Shown here: positions 1 to 8,123 of the stretch, in pieces
How positions within the stretch are numbered: position 1 is the stretch's first letter
How the letters are laid out: every line of letters begins with the position of its first letter
Source of the DNA: Burkholderia ambifaria
GTDB taxonomy: Bacteria; Pseudomonadota; Gammaproteobacteria; Burkholderiales; Burkholderiaceae
Reading direction: 5' to 3'
Length of the DNA stretch: 53,700 nucleotides
NCBI RefSeq assembly: GCF_001443045.1
Contig: NZ_LKPJ01000041.1
Span: 1-53,700, forward strand
The notes under the pieces: generated by a model
Database searches by the model: none
Told to the model about the DNA's origin: nothing
The model's input: the letters and a program-made list of their open reading frames with translations, nothing else
Program-made: the position numbers and the translations under genes

Positions 1-25
1 AATTGCCCGTAAGGCTTGATCCTAT
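1..25 (+). rRNA. 23S rRNA, 3' end only (partial)
   Basis: The first bases read AATTGCCCGTAAGGCTTGAT, which matches the usual betaproteobacterial 23S rRNA 3' terminus. A 5S gene follows about 125 bases later on the same strand, as expected in an rrn operon. Most of the gene lies outside the window. The exact 3' end is estimated from memory of the family. Confidence 0.72.
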
Positions 26-150
26 AACAAGTCTGTTTCGCGCTAGAGAGCGCGTCGGACGGGTTGGATTCTCGTGTGTGATACACACAACCTAAATTAC
101 TGCTTCTTCCAAGATTGGTTGTGCTGCGAAGCCAGCGCAACAACCCTCTT

Positions 151-265
151 TGCCTGATGACCATAGCGAGTCGGTCCCACCCCTTCCCATCCCGAACAGG
201 ACCGTGAAACGACTCTACGCCGATGATAGTGCGGATTCCCGTGTGAAAGTAGGTAATCGTCAGGC
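151..265 (+). rRNA. rrf: 5S ribosomal RNA
   Basis: The sequence starts TGCCTGATGACCATAGCG and ends in TCAGGC, so the termini pair as the 5S helix I. Conserved internal 5S blocks are present (CCCATCCCGAACAGGACCGTGAAACG region, CGCCGATGATAGTG). It lies downstream of the 23S 3' end and directly upstream of a strong terminator. The sequence is the Burkholderia-type 5S, the main clue to the organism. Confidence 0.95.
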
Positions 266-280
266 TCCCTAAGCCAAGAA

Positions 281-306
281 CCCCCGCCCGAAAGGCGGGG
301 GTTTTT
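281..306 (+). terminator. Rho-independent terminator of the rrn operon
   Basis: Perfect 8-bp arms CCCCCGCC (281-288) and GGCGGGGG (294-301) enclose a CGAAA loop and are followed by five T residues (302-306). It sits 15 bases after the 5S rRNA, so it ends the rrn transcript. Confidence 0.92.
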
Positions 307-765
307 GCATTTGTGGCGCCGGAAAAGGAAAAGGGCGATGGCCGCGAGGCGTTGGCTTGGGAGCTCGTGCCGGCGGACGAACTGGCCAGGCACCTCACCG
401 TCGATGCAAACTGCAATTGTCCCGAACCGGCACATCCGGCAGCAATCCATTCTCAATGCCCCCGAATCACGCTGCAAGCTGAATGGCGCGATGCGTATCG
501 AGGTGAGCAGTATAGAATTCGCCAAAATGGCCTCATGCACGGGCAACATCGTCTATCTTCGTCGATATCGGCTCAAAAATGTTCTTCCTCGACATCGGTG
601 GCGTATATGGTTGATTGCCGAGCCAAGTCGAATCTATGCGCATAAAGTGGTTTCAGCACGACGTGTCGGCAAAGCCGAGTTCGGACGCTTCAGGGTAATA
701 TCGCCACTCGTCCGGCTTCCACACATGGCTGCCGGTGTGTTCCGCATGCCGCAACTGTATCGTTC
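307..765. other. Gene-free spacer between rrn terminator and MFS gene
   Basis: I see no convincing gene here. Open frames on both strands exist (for example 305-769 and 313-645 plus, 97-549 minus, the last running through the 5S gene), but their translations show no family motif and lack the strong G/C third-position bias of true genes nearby. By eye the stretch is less GC-rich than the flanks. It presumably holds the promoter of the MFS gene at 766. Confidence 0.5.
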
Positions 766-2190
766 ATGATTTCCAGCTCAGCTCAGAGTGGTCGGACGAC
801 CGACTTCTTGCCGTATCTCGTCGCCGCGACCTTCTTCATGGAGTATCTCGACACGACCGTGATCGCGACCGCGCTGCCGCAAATGGCTCGCTCCTTCGGC
901 GTCGGGCCGAATGCGCTGAGTCTCGGGATGACGGCCTACATGCTCGCGCTCGCGGTATTCATCCCGATCAGCGGTTGGATCGCGGATCGATACGGTTCAC
1001 GCACGGTGTTCGGTAGCGCGATTGTGATCTTTACCGGGGCATCGATTCTCTGCGGGTTGTCCAACGGCGTTGTGACGTTTACGGCTGCACGCCTGTTGCA
1101 GGGCGTCGGCGGGGCGATGATGGTGCCGGTCGGGCGGATGATCGTCGTGCGCAGCACCGAGAAAGCACGGCTAATGCGCGCGATCGCGACGATCACGTGG
1201 CCGGGTATCGTTGCGCCGGTCGTCGGGCCGCCGATCGGCGGCTTCATCACGACCTATGCATCCTGGCGATGGATCTTCCTGTTGAATGTGCCGCTTGGCT
1301 TCGCCGCGCTGGTCTGCGCGTGGCTGATCGTACGGAATACGCGCGCGGACGAACAGCGGCCGCTCGATTGGGCCGGGTTCGTGCTGGCGGGTGGTGCGTT
1401 GACCTGTCTGTTGCTGGGTACTGAAACGGCTGGTCAGCAGGACGCGCAGTTCACGCGTGCGGCCGTGCTGGTCGGCGCTAGCGTGTTGTTCGGTATTGCC
1501 GCGTGGTTGCATGCGCGGCGTTGCGAGCATCCGCTGCTCGATTTCACGACGCTGAAGGTGTCGACCTTCTCGGTAACGGTGCTCACCGGGTCGGTCACGC
1601 GGATTGCGGTCAATGCGGTGCCCTATCTGCTGCCGCTGCTGTTCCAGATCGGTTTCGGGCTGTCGCCGTTCCAGTCCGGTTTGCTGTTGCTCGCGAGCGC
1701 GCTCGGCAATCTGGGCATGAAGGCAGGCACGTCGTGGATACTCGACCGTTTTGGGTTCCGTCGCGTTGCGCTCGTCGACGTGACGATCGTCGGTTTCTTC
1801 ACGATCGCATGCGGCTGGCTGACCGCATCGACGCCGCTTGCAATCACGCTGCTGGTCGTATTCGTCTACGGGCTGACGCGCTCGATGCAGTTCACGACGC
1901 TGGCGACGCTCGCCTATGCCGATATTCCGTCGCACCAGACCAGCGCCGCGAGCACGCTGTGGAGCGCCGCGCAGCAGATGACGATCGGGATGGGGATCGC
2001 ATTCGGCGCGCTGGCACTGCGGCTCTCCGCGCTGGTGCGCGGCGATGCGGCCGGAATTCACTACGTGCTCGACGATTTTCGCTGGGCGTTCGTTGCCGCG
2101 GGAGTGCTCGCGCTGCTGACATTGCCGGGCTATGCGCGACTTGCGTCCGATGCGGGCGACCGATTGCGAGCGAGTGCGGCGCGAGGGTAG
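766..2190 (+). CDS. DHA2-family MFS multidrug efflux transporter (EmrB/QacA-like)
   Basis: A 474-aa polytopic inner-membrane protein expected to export drugs by proton antiport. The signatures appear in order: LDTTVIATALP near residue 30 (motif D1 of 14-helix transporters), GWIADRYGSR (motif A), RLLQGVGGAMMVPVGR (motif B), GPPIGGF (motif C of antiporters) and WRWIFLLNVPLG. The length fits 14 transmembrane segments. The ATG at 766 lacks a clear ribosome-binding site, but the first helix begins soon after it, so a much later start is unlikely. No MFP partner or regulator gene is adjacent, so it is probably a single-gene unit. The substrate cannot be read from the sequence. Confidence 0.88.
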   Translation: MISSSAQSGRTTDFLPYLVAATFFMEYLDTTVIATALPQMARSFGVGPNALSLGMTAYMLALAVFIPISGWIADRYGSRTVFGSAIVIFTGASILCGLSNGVVTFTAARLLQGVGGAMMVPVGRMIVVRSTEKARLMRAIATITWPGIVAPVVGPPIGGFITTYASWRWIFLLNVPLGFAALVCAWLIVRNTRADEQRPLDWAGFVLAGGALTCLLLGTETAGQQDAQFTRAAVLVGASVLFGIAAWLHARRCEHPLLDFTTLKVSTFSVTVLTGSVTRIAVNAVPYLLPLLFQIGFGLSPFQSGLLLLASALGNLGMKAGTSWILDRFGFRRVALVDVTIVGFFTIACGWLTASTPLAITLLVVFVYGLTRSMQFTTLATLAYADIPSHQTSAASTLWSAAQQMTIGMGIAFGALALRLSALVRGDAAGIHYVLDDFRWAFVAAGVLALLTLPGYARLASDAGDRLRASAARG

Positions 2191-2423
2191 GTCGAACCGG
2201 CGACCATGTGTGAATGGCGACAGGTGCGCACTGTCCCGCGCAGTTGCTCACCGATGGTTCGATTCGTCGCGGGAGCGATGCTCCTTCGTGCAATGAGATC
2301 TCCGCGCGTGCATTTCATGAGCTGGCGCGCCGTGGTGCTGACGATACCCGGTCGTCATGCTGTACACGCACGAATCCGTGCGCGAGACAGCGACCGACGA
2401 TGCCGCGCTCGCGTTGACCACCG

Positions 2424-3167
2424 CTACTGCGCATCGTGAAAGATGATGCCGACCGTATGGCGGTGCCCGGTCCGGATCCGGCTCACGCCGTGACGCAGGT
2501 TGACGCGATAGACGCCGCGCGTTCCCTGCACGGGCCGGCCATGCACGGCGAAGATCACCGCGTCGCCTTGCGTCAGCGGCACCACTTCCGCACGCGATTG
2601 CATGCGCGGCCGCTGTTCCGTCAGCACGAACTCCCCACCCGTGAAATCGCGGCCCGGCGCCGATAGCAAGATCGCGACCTGCAGCGGAAAGACGTGTTCG
2701 CCATACAGATCCTGATGGAGGCAGTTGTAGTCGTCCGGACCGTACTGCAGGATCAGCGGCGTCGGTCGCGTCTGTCCCGCCGCGTGACAGCGCTCGAGGA
2801 ATGCAGCGTGATCGGCCGGGTAGCGGGCGTCGATCCCGAGTGCGCGGTTCCAGCGATTGGCGATCGGTGCGAGATGCGGGTAGAGCGCTGTTCGCAATGT
2901 GTCGATAACTGCCGGCAGTGGATACGCGAAGTACCGGTATTCACCGCGGCCGAAACCATGCCGCGCCATGATGACGCGCGACCGGTAAAGCGCATCTCGC
3001 GGATAGAGCGATGCCAGCGCAATGCATTCGTCAGCGGATAGGAGACCCGGTACGTGAGCGCATCCATGGCGATCGAGTGCGGTACCGGCGGCGGTCCAGT
3101 CGAGTGCGCTCACGCGCTGCACGAGGTCGACAGATTCGACGGCGGGCTGCAGATCGGCGATGTTCAC
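2424..3167 (-). CDS. 2OG-Fe(II) oxygenase (prolyl 4-hydroxylase-like fold)
   Basis: A 247-aa cytoplasmic protein with no signal peptide. The double-stranded beta-helix facial triad is visible: His151-Gln-Asp153 and distal His226, with Arg236 ten residues further as the likely 2-oxoglutarate carboxylate binder. GGEFVLTEQ and GDAVIF are typical core strands of the prolyl-4-hydroxylase-like superfamily. Members hydroxylate proteins or small molecules, and the substrate here is not predictable. It is convergent with the upstream MFS gene and no operon partner is obvious. The start codon at 3167 gives the expected N-terminus. Conservation of the metal ligands suggests an active enzyme. Confidence 0.8.
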   Translation of the reverse strand: MNIADLQPAVESVDLVQRVSALDWTAAGTALDRHGCAHVPGLLSADECIALASLYPRDALYRSRVIMARHGFGRGEYRYFAYPLPAVIDTLRTALYPHLAPIANRWNRALGIDARYPADHAAFLERCHAAGQTRPTPLILQYGPDDYNCLHQDLYGEHVFPLQVAILLSAPGRDFTGGEFVLTEQRPRMQSRAEVVPLTQGDAVIFAVHGRPVQGTRGVYRVNLRHGVSRIRTGHRHTVGIIFHDAQ

Positions 3168-3536
3168 GGGGTGTGCCTCTTTAGTCGGCGATGGGGTGTC
3201 GTGCGGATATGTCGTGAGCGCCGAAATCCTCTCCGCATCACGCGCGCCCGGATGCCCGGGCGACCGCAGACGGATGACGGACGACGCAATTCGGGAAATG
3301 CTGCTGCGAGCACGACCAGGTCATGATGAAAATCGATGAACCCAGTCTAATGCCGTGGGTGCGACGGCGCGCTCCAGATCTTGCGCTTCAATTCGGAAGA
3401 GCGAGGGGGCGCAAGTCCCGGCGCGAGCGGTTGGGCATAACGCGGATTCATTGAGGTGCTGTTCCGCCTCGGTCCGGGATGGGCTCGGCGTAGTGTGCGC
3501 GAGATGGAAAGCGAGAGGGCCTGCGAGGAGAAAAAC
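3168..3536. other. Intergenic region upstream of the oxygenase
   Basis: No gene is supported. On the minus strand this is the upstream region of the oxygenase at 2424-3167 and should hold its promoter. It runs into the octamer repeat at 3537 and then the 3' end of the phosphate transporter. Confidence 0.4.
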
Positions 3537-3640
3537 CGAAGCGCCGAAGCGCTGAAGCGCCGAAGCGCCGAAGCGCCGAAGCGCCGAAGAGACGAAGAGA
3601 CGAAGAGACGAAGAGACGAAGAGACGAAGAGACGAAGAGC
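3537..3640. repeat. 13-copy tandem octamer repeat in two sequence blocks
   Basis: Thirteen head-to-tail 8-bp units. The first six are CGAAGCGC (3537-3584, the third reading TGAAGCGC). The next six are CGAAGAGA (3585-3632) and the last is CGAAGAGC (3633-3640). The block lies just downstream, on the minus strand, of the phosphate transporter stop codon at 3681. An 8-bp unit is not a multiple of three. Such arrays commonly vary in copy number by slipped-strand mispairing, which is inferred here and not observed. Confidence 0.95.
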
Positions 3641-3680
3641 GGCGAGCGACCGATCCCCCGGCCGCTCGCCGCTCGCCCGC

Positions 3681-5273
3681 TCAGGCGATCGACCGGAACA
3701 GCCAGTAGAGTCCGGCCGCCAGCGCGATCGACGCCGGCAGCGTCAGTACCCACGCGAGCACGAGGCTGCGCACCGTGCTCCACTGCAGCCCGGACCCGTT
3801 CGCCGCCATCGTGCCCGCGACGCCCGACGACAGCACGTGCGTCGTCGATACGGGCAGCCCGTATGCATCGGCCGCGCCGATCGTCAGCATTGCGACGAGT
3901 TCGGCCGACGCGCCCTGTCCGTACGTCAGATGCTGCTTGCCGATTTTCTCGCCGACGGTTACGACAATCCGTTTCCAGCCGACCATCGTGCCGAGACCCA
4001 GCGCGATCGCAACGGCCACCTTCACCCAGGTCGGAATGAACTTGGTCGCGTGATCGAGCTGCTTGTGGTAGTTGTCGATCGCGAGCTTGTCGTCGGCGGC
4101 GAAGGCGGGCTGACCCGACTTCTCGATCAGGCGAATCGCTTCGGATACCAGATACATCGTGTTGCGCACGTTGTCGACGTCACGCTGCGGCACGGCCGCC
4201 ATCGAGCCCGACGAACCGACCGCGGTCGCGAGCGACGTGGACAGTTGCTGCACGGCCGGCAGCACGGCGGGCGTCATCTCGCGACGCTGCACGAAGTGCT
4301 CGACATCGGCACGCGGATTCGCGGACGGCGCGACGCCGTTCGAGTATTTCGCGAAGGTCGCGGCCGCCTGGTTCGCGACGGCGACGAACGTCTGCGATTC
4401 GGCCGGCGTGACCGCCTTGTTCAGTGCATACGCAGTCGGCACCGTGCCGATCAGGATCAGCATGATGAGGCCCATCCCCTTCTGCCCGTCGTTCGACCCG
4501 TGCGCAAACGACACGCCCGTGCACGTGAGGATCAGTAGGCAGCGGATCCAGAACGGCGGCGGCTGATCCTTCGGCGGCTCCTTGTACAGTTCCGGAATCC
4601 GCACGACGGCCTTCAGCAGGAGCAGCAGCAGCGACGCGCACAGGAAGCCGACGATCGGCGAGAACAACAGCGACTTGCCGACGCCGAGCGCCTGGCCCCA
4701 GTCGACGCCGCTCGTGCCCGACGGCCCGTGCATCAGCTGGTTCATCAGCCCGACGCCGATGATCGACCCGATCAGCGTATGCGAGCTCGACGACGGCAAC
4801 CCGAAATACCAGGTCGCCAGGTTCCAGACGATCGCGGCGATCAGCAGCGCGAACACCATCGCGAAACCCGAACCGCTGCCGACCTGCAGGATCAGCTCGA
4901 CAGGCAGCAACTGCAGGATGCCGAATGCGACGGCGCCGCTCGAAACCATCACGCCGAGGAAGTTCCACATGCCTGACCAGATCACCGCGACGTTCGGCGT
5001 CAGCGAGTGGGTGTAGATCACGGTCGCGACCGCGTTCGCCGTGTCGTGGAAGCCATTGACGAATTCGAAGCCGAGCGCGATCACCAGCGCGGCACCGAGC
5101 ATCAGGTACGGGAACAACGATCCTTCGCGGATGGGCGACAGATCGGCAATCAGATGGGTGGCGATATAGACTGCACCGATCGCAAGCACCAGCAGGAAGA
5201 CGGCATAGCCGACCTGCCGGGTACGTTCGGTGGAGCCGGAATTGTGCGCGGCGGACGAAGCAGGCTGATTCAT
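3681..5273 (-). CDS. pit: PiT-family inorganic phosphate transporter
   Basis: A 530-aa multi-helix inner-membrane protein that imports phosphate, usually as a metal-phosphate complex, with protons. Both PiT half-site signatures are present: GFHDTANAVATVIYT near residue 70 and SFAHGSNDGQKGMG in the middle, with a second pore segment VSTTHVLSSGVAGTMAANG near the C-terminus. A hydrophilic loop separates the halves, as in PitA of enterics. The ATG at 5273 is chosen; an upstream in-frame TTG at 5303 is possible but weaker. No phoU/DUF47 gene is adjacent, unlike many pit loci. Confidence 0.9.
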   Translation of the reverse strand: MNQPASSAAHNSGSTERTRQVGYAVFLLVLAIGAVYIATHLIADLSPIREGSLFPYLMLGAALVIALGFEFVNGFHDTANAVATVIYTHSLTPNVAVIWSGMWNFLGVMVSSGAVAFGILQLLPVELILQVGSGSGFAMVFALLIAAIVWNLATWYFGLPSSSSHTLIGSIIGVGLMNQLMHGPSGTSGVDWGQALGVGKSLLFSPIVGFLCASLLLLLLKAVVRIPELYKEPPKDQPPPFWIRCLLILTCTGVSFAHGSNDGQKGMGLIMLILIGTVPTAYALNKAVTPAESQTFVAVANQAAATFAKYSNGVAPSANPRADVEHFVQRREMTPAVLPAVQQLSTSLATAVGSSGSMAAVPQRDVDNVRNTMYLVSEAIRLIEKSGQPAFAADDKLAIDNYHKQLDHATKFIPTWVKVAVAIALGLGTMVGWKRIVVTVGEKIGKQHLTYGQGASAELVAMLTIGAADAYGLPVSTTHVLSSGVAGTMAANGSGLQWSTVRSLVLAWVLTLPASIALAAGLYWLFRSIA

Positions 5274-5319
5274 GACGGCATCTCGTAAGGGAACCGCAGC
5301 CAATCCTAGCTTTCGCTAT

Positions 5320-5337
5320 CCGTCAGTTTGATGACAA
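5320..5337 (-). promoter_or_regulatory. Possible weak PhoB box upstream of pit
   Basis: Read on the minus strand, TTGTCATCAAACTGACGG lies about 47 bases upstream of the pit start. The first half matches the CTGTCAT repeat of PhoB boxes at 6 of 7 positions, with the correct 4-base spacer; the second half matches at only 4 of 7. Phosphate control of pit is plausible, but the match is imperfect. Confidence 0.28.
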
Positions 5338-5394
5338 TCGGGAGGACGAACCGTTACCTTTCAGATATGTAAGAAAATGGCGCCGTCAATCTCC

Positions 5395-5982
5395 TTACGC
5401 ATCGGTATCGTGCCGAACCTCGTCCGTGGCCACTGTCCAGCCATCTCGCGATGCGGTGAATACCGAGCACGACAGCGGCGCGACTTCGATGCGGATCGCA
5501 GCCTTTGCACCTATCCGACGCACGTGCGCGATGGCAGCCCGAACGATCGCCGCATGCGTGATCGCGACGATATCGCGATCGCGCGGCAGCGCGTTCAACC
5601 ATGCGTCGACGCGGCGTGCGACGTTCTCGAACGATTCGCCGCCGTGCGGCGACGCGGACGGATCGTCGATCCAGGCGCCGAGCTCGTCGGGGATATCGCG
5701 CGCGAGGTCGTGCAGCCGCTTGCCGCGCCAGTTGGCGTAGTCGACATCGCGCAGCGTATCGTCGATGCCGGCGCGCAGCCCGAGCGCATCGGCGGTTTGC
5801 TGCGCACAGCGTGCGGGGCTGCACAGCACGATCGCGTCGCGGCTGCCGGCGAACCGCTCGCGTAGCGCGGCAGCATCGGCGAGCCCGCGGGCATCGAGCG
5901 CATCGTCAGCGGGAAACGCGCCGGCGCGCATCGCACGGGTCGACGCATGCGCGATCAGGCACAGCGAGGCAGGCTGGGTCAT
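5395..5982 (-). CDS. Histidine phosphatase family protein, CobC-like
   Basis: A 195-aa cytoplasmic protein of the phosphoglycerate-mutase-like superfamily. The second catalytic His (ITHAAIVRAA) and the DVDYANWRGKRL block, matching the acidic-Tyr/Phe-x-x-Trp-Glu-Gly element of alpha-ribazole phosphatases, are clear. The first motif, normally Arg-His-Gly, reads Ala-His-Ala (LIAHASTRAMR), so the nucleophilic His stays but the Arg is displaced. It is divergent from riboswitch-controlled cbtBA, which supports a link to cobalamin biology (alpha-ribazole-5'-phosphate dephosphorylation), but the altered motif makes the substrate uncertain. Starts at 5982 or 6006 are both possible; 5982 is chosen because conserved sequence begins there. 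Confidence 0.72.
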   Translation of the reverse strand: MTQPASLCLIAHASTRAMRAGAFPADDALDARGLADAAALRERFAGSRDAIVLCSPARCAQQTADALGLRAGIDDTLRDVDYANWRGKRLHDLARDIPDELGAWIDDPSASPHGGESFENVARRVDAWLNALPRDRDIVAITHAAIVRAAIAHVRRIGAKAAIRIEVAPLSCSVFTASRDGWTVATDEVRHDTDA

Positions 5983-6030
5983 GTCGATGTCCGGAAGGTT
6001 TTGCATGGCCGCGCCCGTCGTGCACGGGCC

Positions 6031-6059
6031 TTCAACGCGCGAACGTTCGCGCGTACAAT
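6031..6059 (+). promoter_or_regulatory. Candidate cbtBA promoter with a 20-bp palindrome filling its spacer
   Basis: ACGCGCGAACGTTCGCGCGT (6035-6054) is a perfect 20-bp palindrome. It is followed directly by TACAAT (6054-6059), a good -10 box, and preceded by TTCAAC (6031-6036), a weak -35 at 17-bp spacing. An operator in the spacer is typical of repressor or MerR-type control. The riboswitch begins a few bases downstream. It could equally serve the divergent phosphatase gene. The palindrome is directly visible; the promoter is inferred. Confidence 0.5.
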
Positions 6060-6065
6060 TCGCAC

Positions 6066-6158
6066 GATACGAAAGGCGGAAGCCGGTGCAAGCCCGGCGC
6101 GGTCGCGCCACTGTAACCGGGGATCCTCGATCCCGGAAGCCAGACCTGCCTGCGTATT
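6066..6158 (+). promoter_or_regulatory. Cobalamin (B12) riboswitch upstream of cbtBA
   Basis: The conserved cobalamin-aptamer core is present: GGAAGCCGGTGCAAGCCCGG, then GCGGTCGCGCCACTG (the B12-box loop), then GGAAGCCAGACCTGCCTGC. A closing P1 helix can be drawn between ATACG (6067-6071) and CGTAT (6153-6157). Downstream, GGGG (6175-6178) and CCCC (6186-6189) form a hairpin next to the GAGGTG ribosome-binding site of cbtB. This suggests that B12 binding represses translation of the cobalt importer. The short form lacks long peripheral arms. Confidence 0.92.
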
Positions 6159-6201
6159 CCATCCAACATTTGTCGGGGCGCGATTCCCCTGAGGTGCATC
6201 C

Positions 6202-6411
6202 ATGAGCGAAGCAGTGCTGAAGCCGGTCGTCGTGCCGGCGCCCATTCCCGTCCGCGAACTGTTGCCGTGGGCCATCTTCGTCGGCCTGATCCTGCTGCTC
6301 GCGCTGTATTTCGTCGGCGCGGAACAGGGCGCGACGTCGCTCGTACCGGGCATGTACGTGCACGAGTTCGTCCACGACGGTCGCCATCTGCTCGGCTTTC
6401 CCTGCCACTGA
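6202..6411 (+). CDS. cbtB: Cobalt transporter subunit CbtB
   Basis: A 69-aa protein with one transmembrane helix (LPWAIFVGLILLLALYFVGA) and a C-terminal His-rich tail (HEFVHDGRHLLGFPCH) typical of CbtB, where the histidines probably bind cobalt. It starts at the ATG following the riboswitch expression platform, with GAGGTG as ribosome-binding site. It is translated 13 bases ahead of cbtA, so the two form an operon. The family is known to be controlled by B12 riboswitches, and the sequence shows exactly that here. Confidence 0.93.
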   Translation: MSEAVLKPVVVPAPIPVRELLPWAIFVGLILLLALYFVGAEQGATSLVPGMYVHEFVHDGRHLLGFPCH

Positions 6412-6424
6412 CGCGGAGTACACG

Positions 6425-7147
6425 ATGGTCGGAAAGCTGCTCATGCGCGGGATGCTCGCAGGCATCGCCGCGGGCCTCCTCACGTTCGGTTTCGCCAGAA
6501 TCGTCGGCGAACCGCAGGTCGATCAGGCAATCTCCTTCGAAGAAAAGACCGACGCCGCCAAGGGCGAAGCGCCGGAGCCCGAACTGGTCAGCCGTCACAC
6601 GCAGGCCGGCGTTGGCCTGCTGACCGGCGTCGTGACCTACGGCGCGGCATTCGGCGGACTGTTCTCGCTGGTCTTTGCGTATGCCTACGGACGAGGCAGC
6701 CGCCTCCCGGCACGGCCGCTCGCCGCATGGCTCGCGCTGGCGGCGTTCGTCGCGCTCGTGATCGTGCCGAACCTCAAGTACCCGGCCAATCCGCCGTCGG
6801 TCGGCGACCCCGACACGATCGGCTATCGCACGGGGCTGTTCTTCCTGATGATCGCGATCTCGGTCGCGACGATGGTGTTCTCGGTCAGCGTGCGCCGCCA
6901 TCTGCTGGCGAAGCTCGGGCAGTGGAACGCGTCGATCGTCGCCGGGCTCGTGTTTGTCGCGATCATCGCGGCCGTGCAGATCGGGCTGCCGTCGGTCAGC
7001 GAGTTGCCGGCCGATTTCCCGGCGGCCTTGCTGTGGAAGTTCCGCGTCGCCGCGATCGGCATGCAGGCGCTCATGTGGACGACGATCGGCCTGCTGTTCG
7101 GTGCATGGGTCGAACGCGGTGAACGCACCGGCATGCGCGCCGCCTGA
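6425..7147 (+). CDS. cbtA: Cobalt transporter subunit CbtA
   Basis: A 240-aa inner-membrane protein with about five to six hydrophobic segments (from LLMRGMLAGIAAGLLTFGFARIVGEP onward; also the ALAAFVALVIVPNLKYPANPP and FFLMIAISVATMVFS regions). The N-terminal arrangement, the conserved VPNLKYPANPP loop with GDP after it, and pairing with CbtB identify CbtA. It probably imports cobalt for corrin synthesis. It is transcribed with cbtB under the cobalamin riboswitch and is convergent with metR, with 22 bases between the stop codons. Confidence 0.92.
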   Translation: MVGKLLMRGMLAGIAAGLLTFGFARIVGEPQVDQAISFEEKTDAAKGEAPEPELVSRHTQAGVGLLTGVVTYGAAFGGLFSLVFAYAYGRGSRLPARPLAAWLALAAFVALVIVPNLKYPANPPSVGDPDTIGYRTGLFFLMIAISVATMVFSVSVRRHLLAKLGQWNASIVAGLVFVAIIAAVQIGLPSVSELPADFPAALLWKFRVAAIGMQALMWTTIGLLFGAWVERGERTGMRAA

Positions 7148-7169
7148 CGCACGTTGCACCGGGGCGCGC

Positions 7170-8078
7170 CTAGCGCAGCATGCGCGGCGCGCTCCACGTC
7201 GATTCGCGCGCTAGCGCGACGAATGCGGCCAGATAGTCGATCGATGCATCCGCTTCGCGGATACCGAGAAAGATCTGCTTCGCGATGCCCTTCTTCCCCA
7301 GCCTGACCGGCACGACCGGCATCCGGTCCGCATATTCGTCGGCAAGCCATCTCGGCAGCGCGGCCACGCCGCGCCCGCTCGCGACCATCTGCAGCATGAT
7401 GTCAGTCGTCTCGATCGACTTGTGGCGCCGCGGCACGATGCCGGCCGGCGTCAGGAACTGGTTGTAGATGTCGAGCCGGTCGGTCTCGACCGGGTAGGTG
7501 ATCAGGACTTCGTCGGTCAGCTGCTCGGGCGTCACGTAGTCGGCGTTGGCGAACCGGTGCGCGTCCGCGACGACCAGCACCTGCTCGTAATCGAACACGG
7601 GATCGAAGCGCAGCCCCGGCTTGTTCAGCGGGTCGGGCGTCACGAGCACGTCGATGTCATGGCCGAACAGCGCGCCGATGCCGCCGAACTGGAAGCGCTG
7701 CTTCACGTCCACGTCGACGTCCGGCCAGCGCGACAGGTACGGCGACACGACCTTCAGCAGCCACTGGTAGCACGGATGGCACTCCATCCCGATGCGCAGC
7801 GTGCCGCGCTCGCCCTTTGCATACTGCTTCATCCGCTCCTCGGTGAGCTCGAACTGCGGCAGCAGCCGGTTCGCGAGCTTCAGCAGATATTGCCCGCCTT
7901 GCGTGAGCCGCAGCCCGCGTCCTTCCCGATCCCAGATCGGCGTGCCGAGCTGCTGCTCGATCTTCCGGACGGTATGGCTGAGCGCCGATTGCGTGAGATG
8001 CAGCGCATTGGCGGCTGCGGTCAGCGAGCCCTGGCGCTCGACTTCACGGATCACGACGAGATGGAATCGTTCCAGCAT
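7170..8078 (-). CDS. metR: LysR-type regulator MetR
   Basis: A 302-aa LysR-family activator. The N-terminal winged HTH is visible (GSLTAAANALHLTQSALSHT), followed by a periplasmic-binding-like effector domain with GTLRIGMECHPCYQWL, characteristic of MetR. The orthologue responds to homocysteine and activates metE and other methionine genes. It is divergent from metE across 128 bases that contain three TGAAAT half-sites, the expected arrangement for MetR with autoregulation. The ATG at 8078 gives the full HTH. Confidence 0.93.
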   Translation of the reverse strand: MLERFHLVVIREVERQGSLTAAANALHLTQSALSHTVRKIEQQLGTPIWDREGRGLRLTQGGQYLLKLANRLLPQFELTEERMKQYAKGERGTLRIGMECHPCYQWLLKVVSPYLSRWPDVDVDVKQRFQFGGIGALFGHDIDVLVTPDPLNKPGLRFDPVFDYEQVLVVADAHRFANADYVTPEQLTDEVLITYPVETDRLDIYNQFLTPAGIVPRRHKSIETTDIMLQMVASGRGVAALPRWLADEYADRMPVVPVRLGKKGIAKQIFLGIREADASIDYLAAFVALARESTWSAPRMLR

Positions 8079-8123
8079 GGATATCGCTCAACCCAGAGAT
8101 GCATGAACAAATTTAATGGATAA

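Noticed and set aside
305..769. Open frame of 154 aa after the rrn terminator
   Set aside because: It begins inside the terminator T-run and lacks motifs and codon bias; it overlaps the MFS start.
3537..3640. Possible CRISPR array
   Set aside because: Units are 8 bp with no spacers, so it is a simple tandem repeat. No cas genes are nearby.
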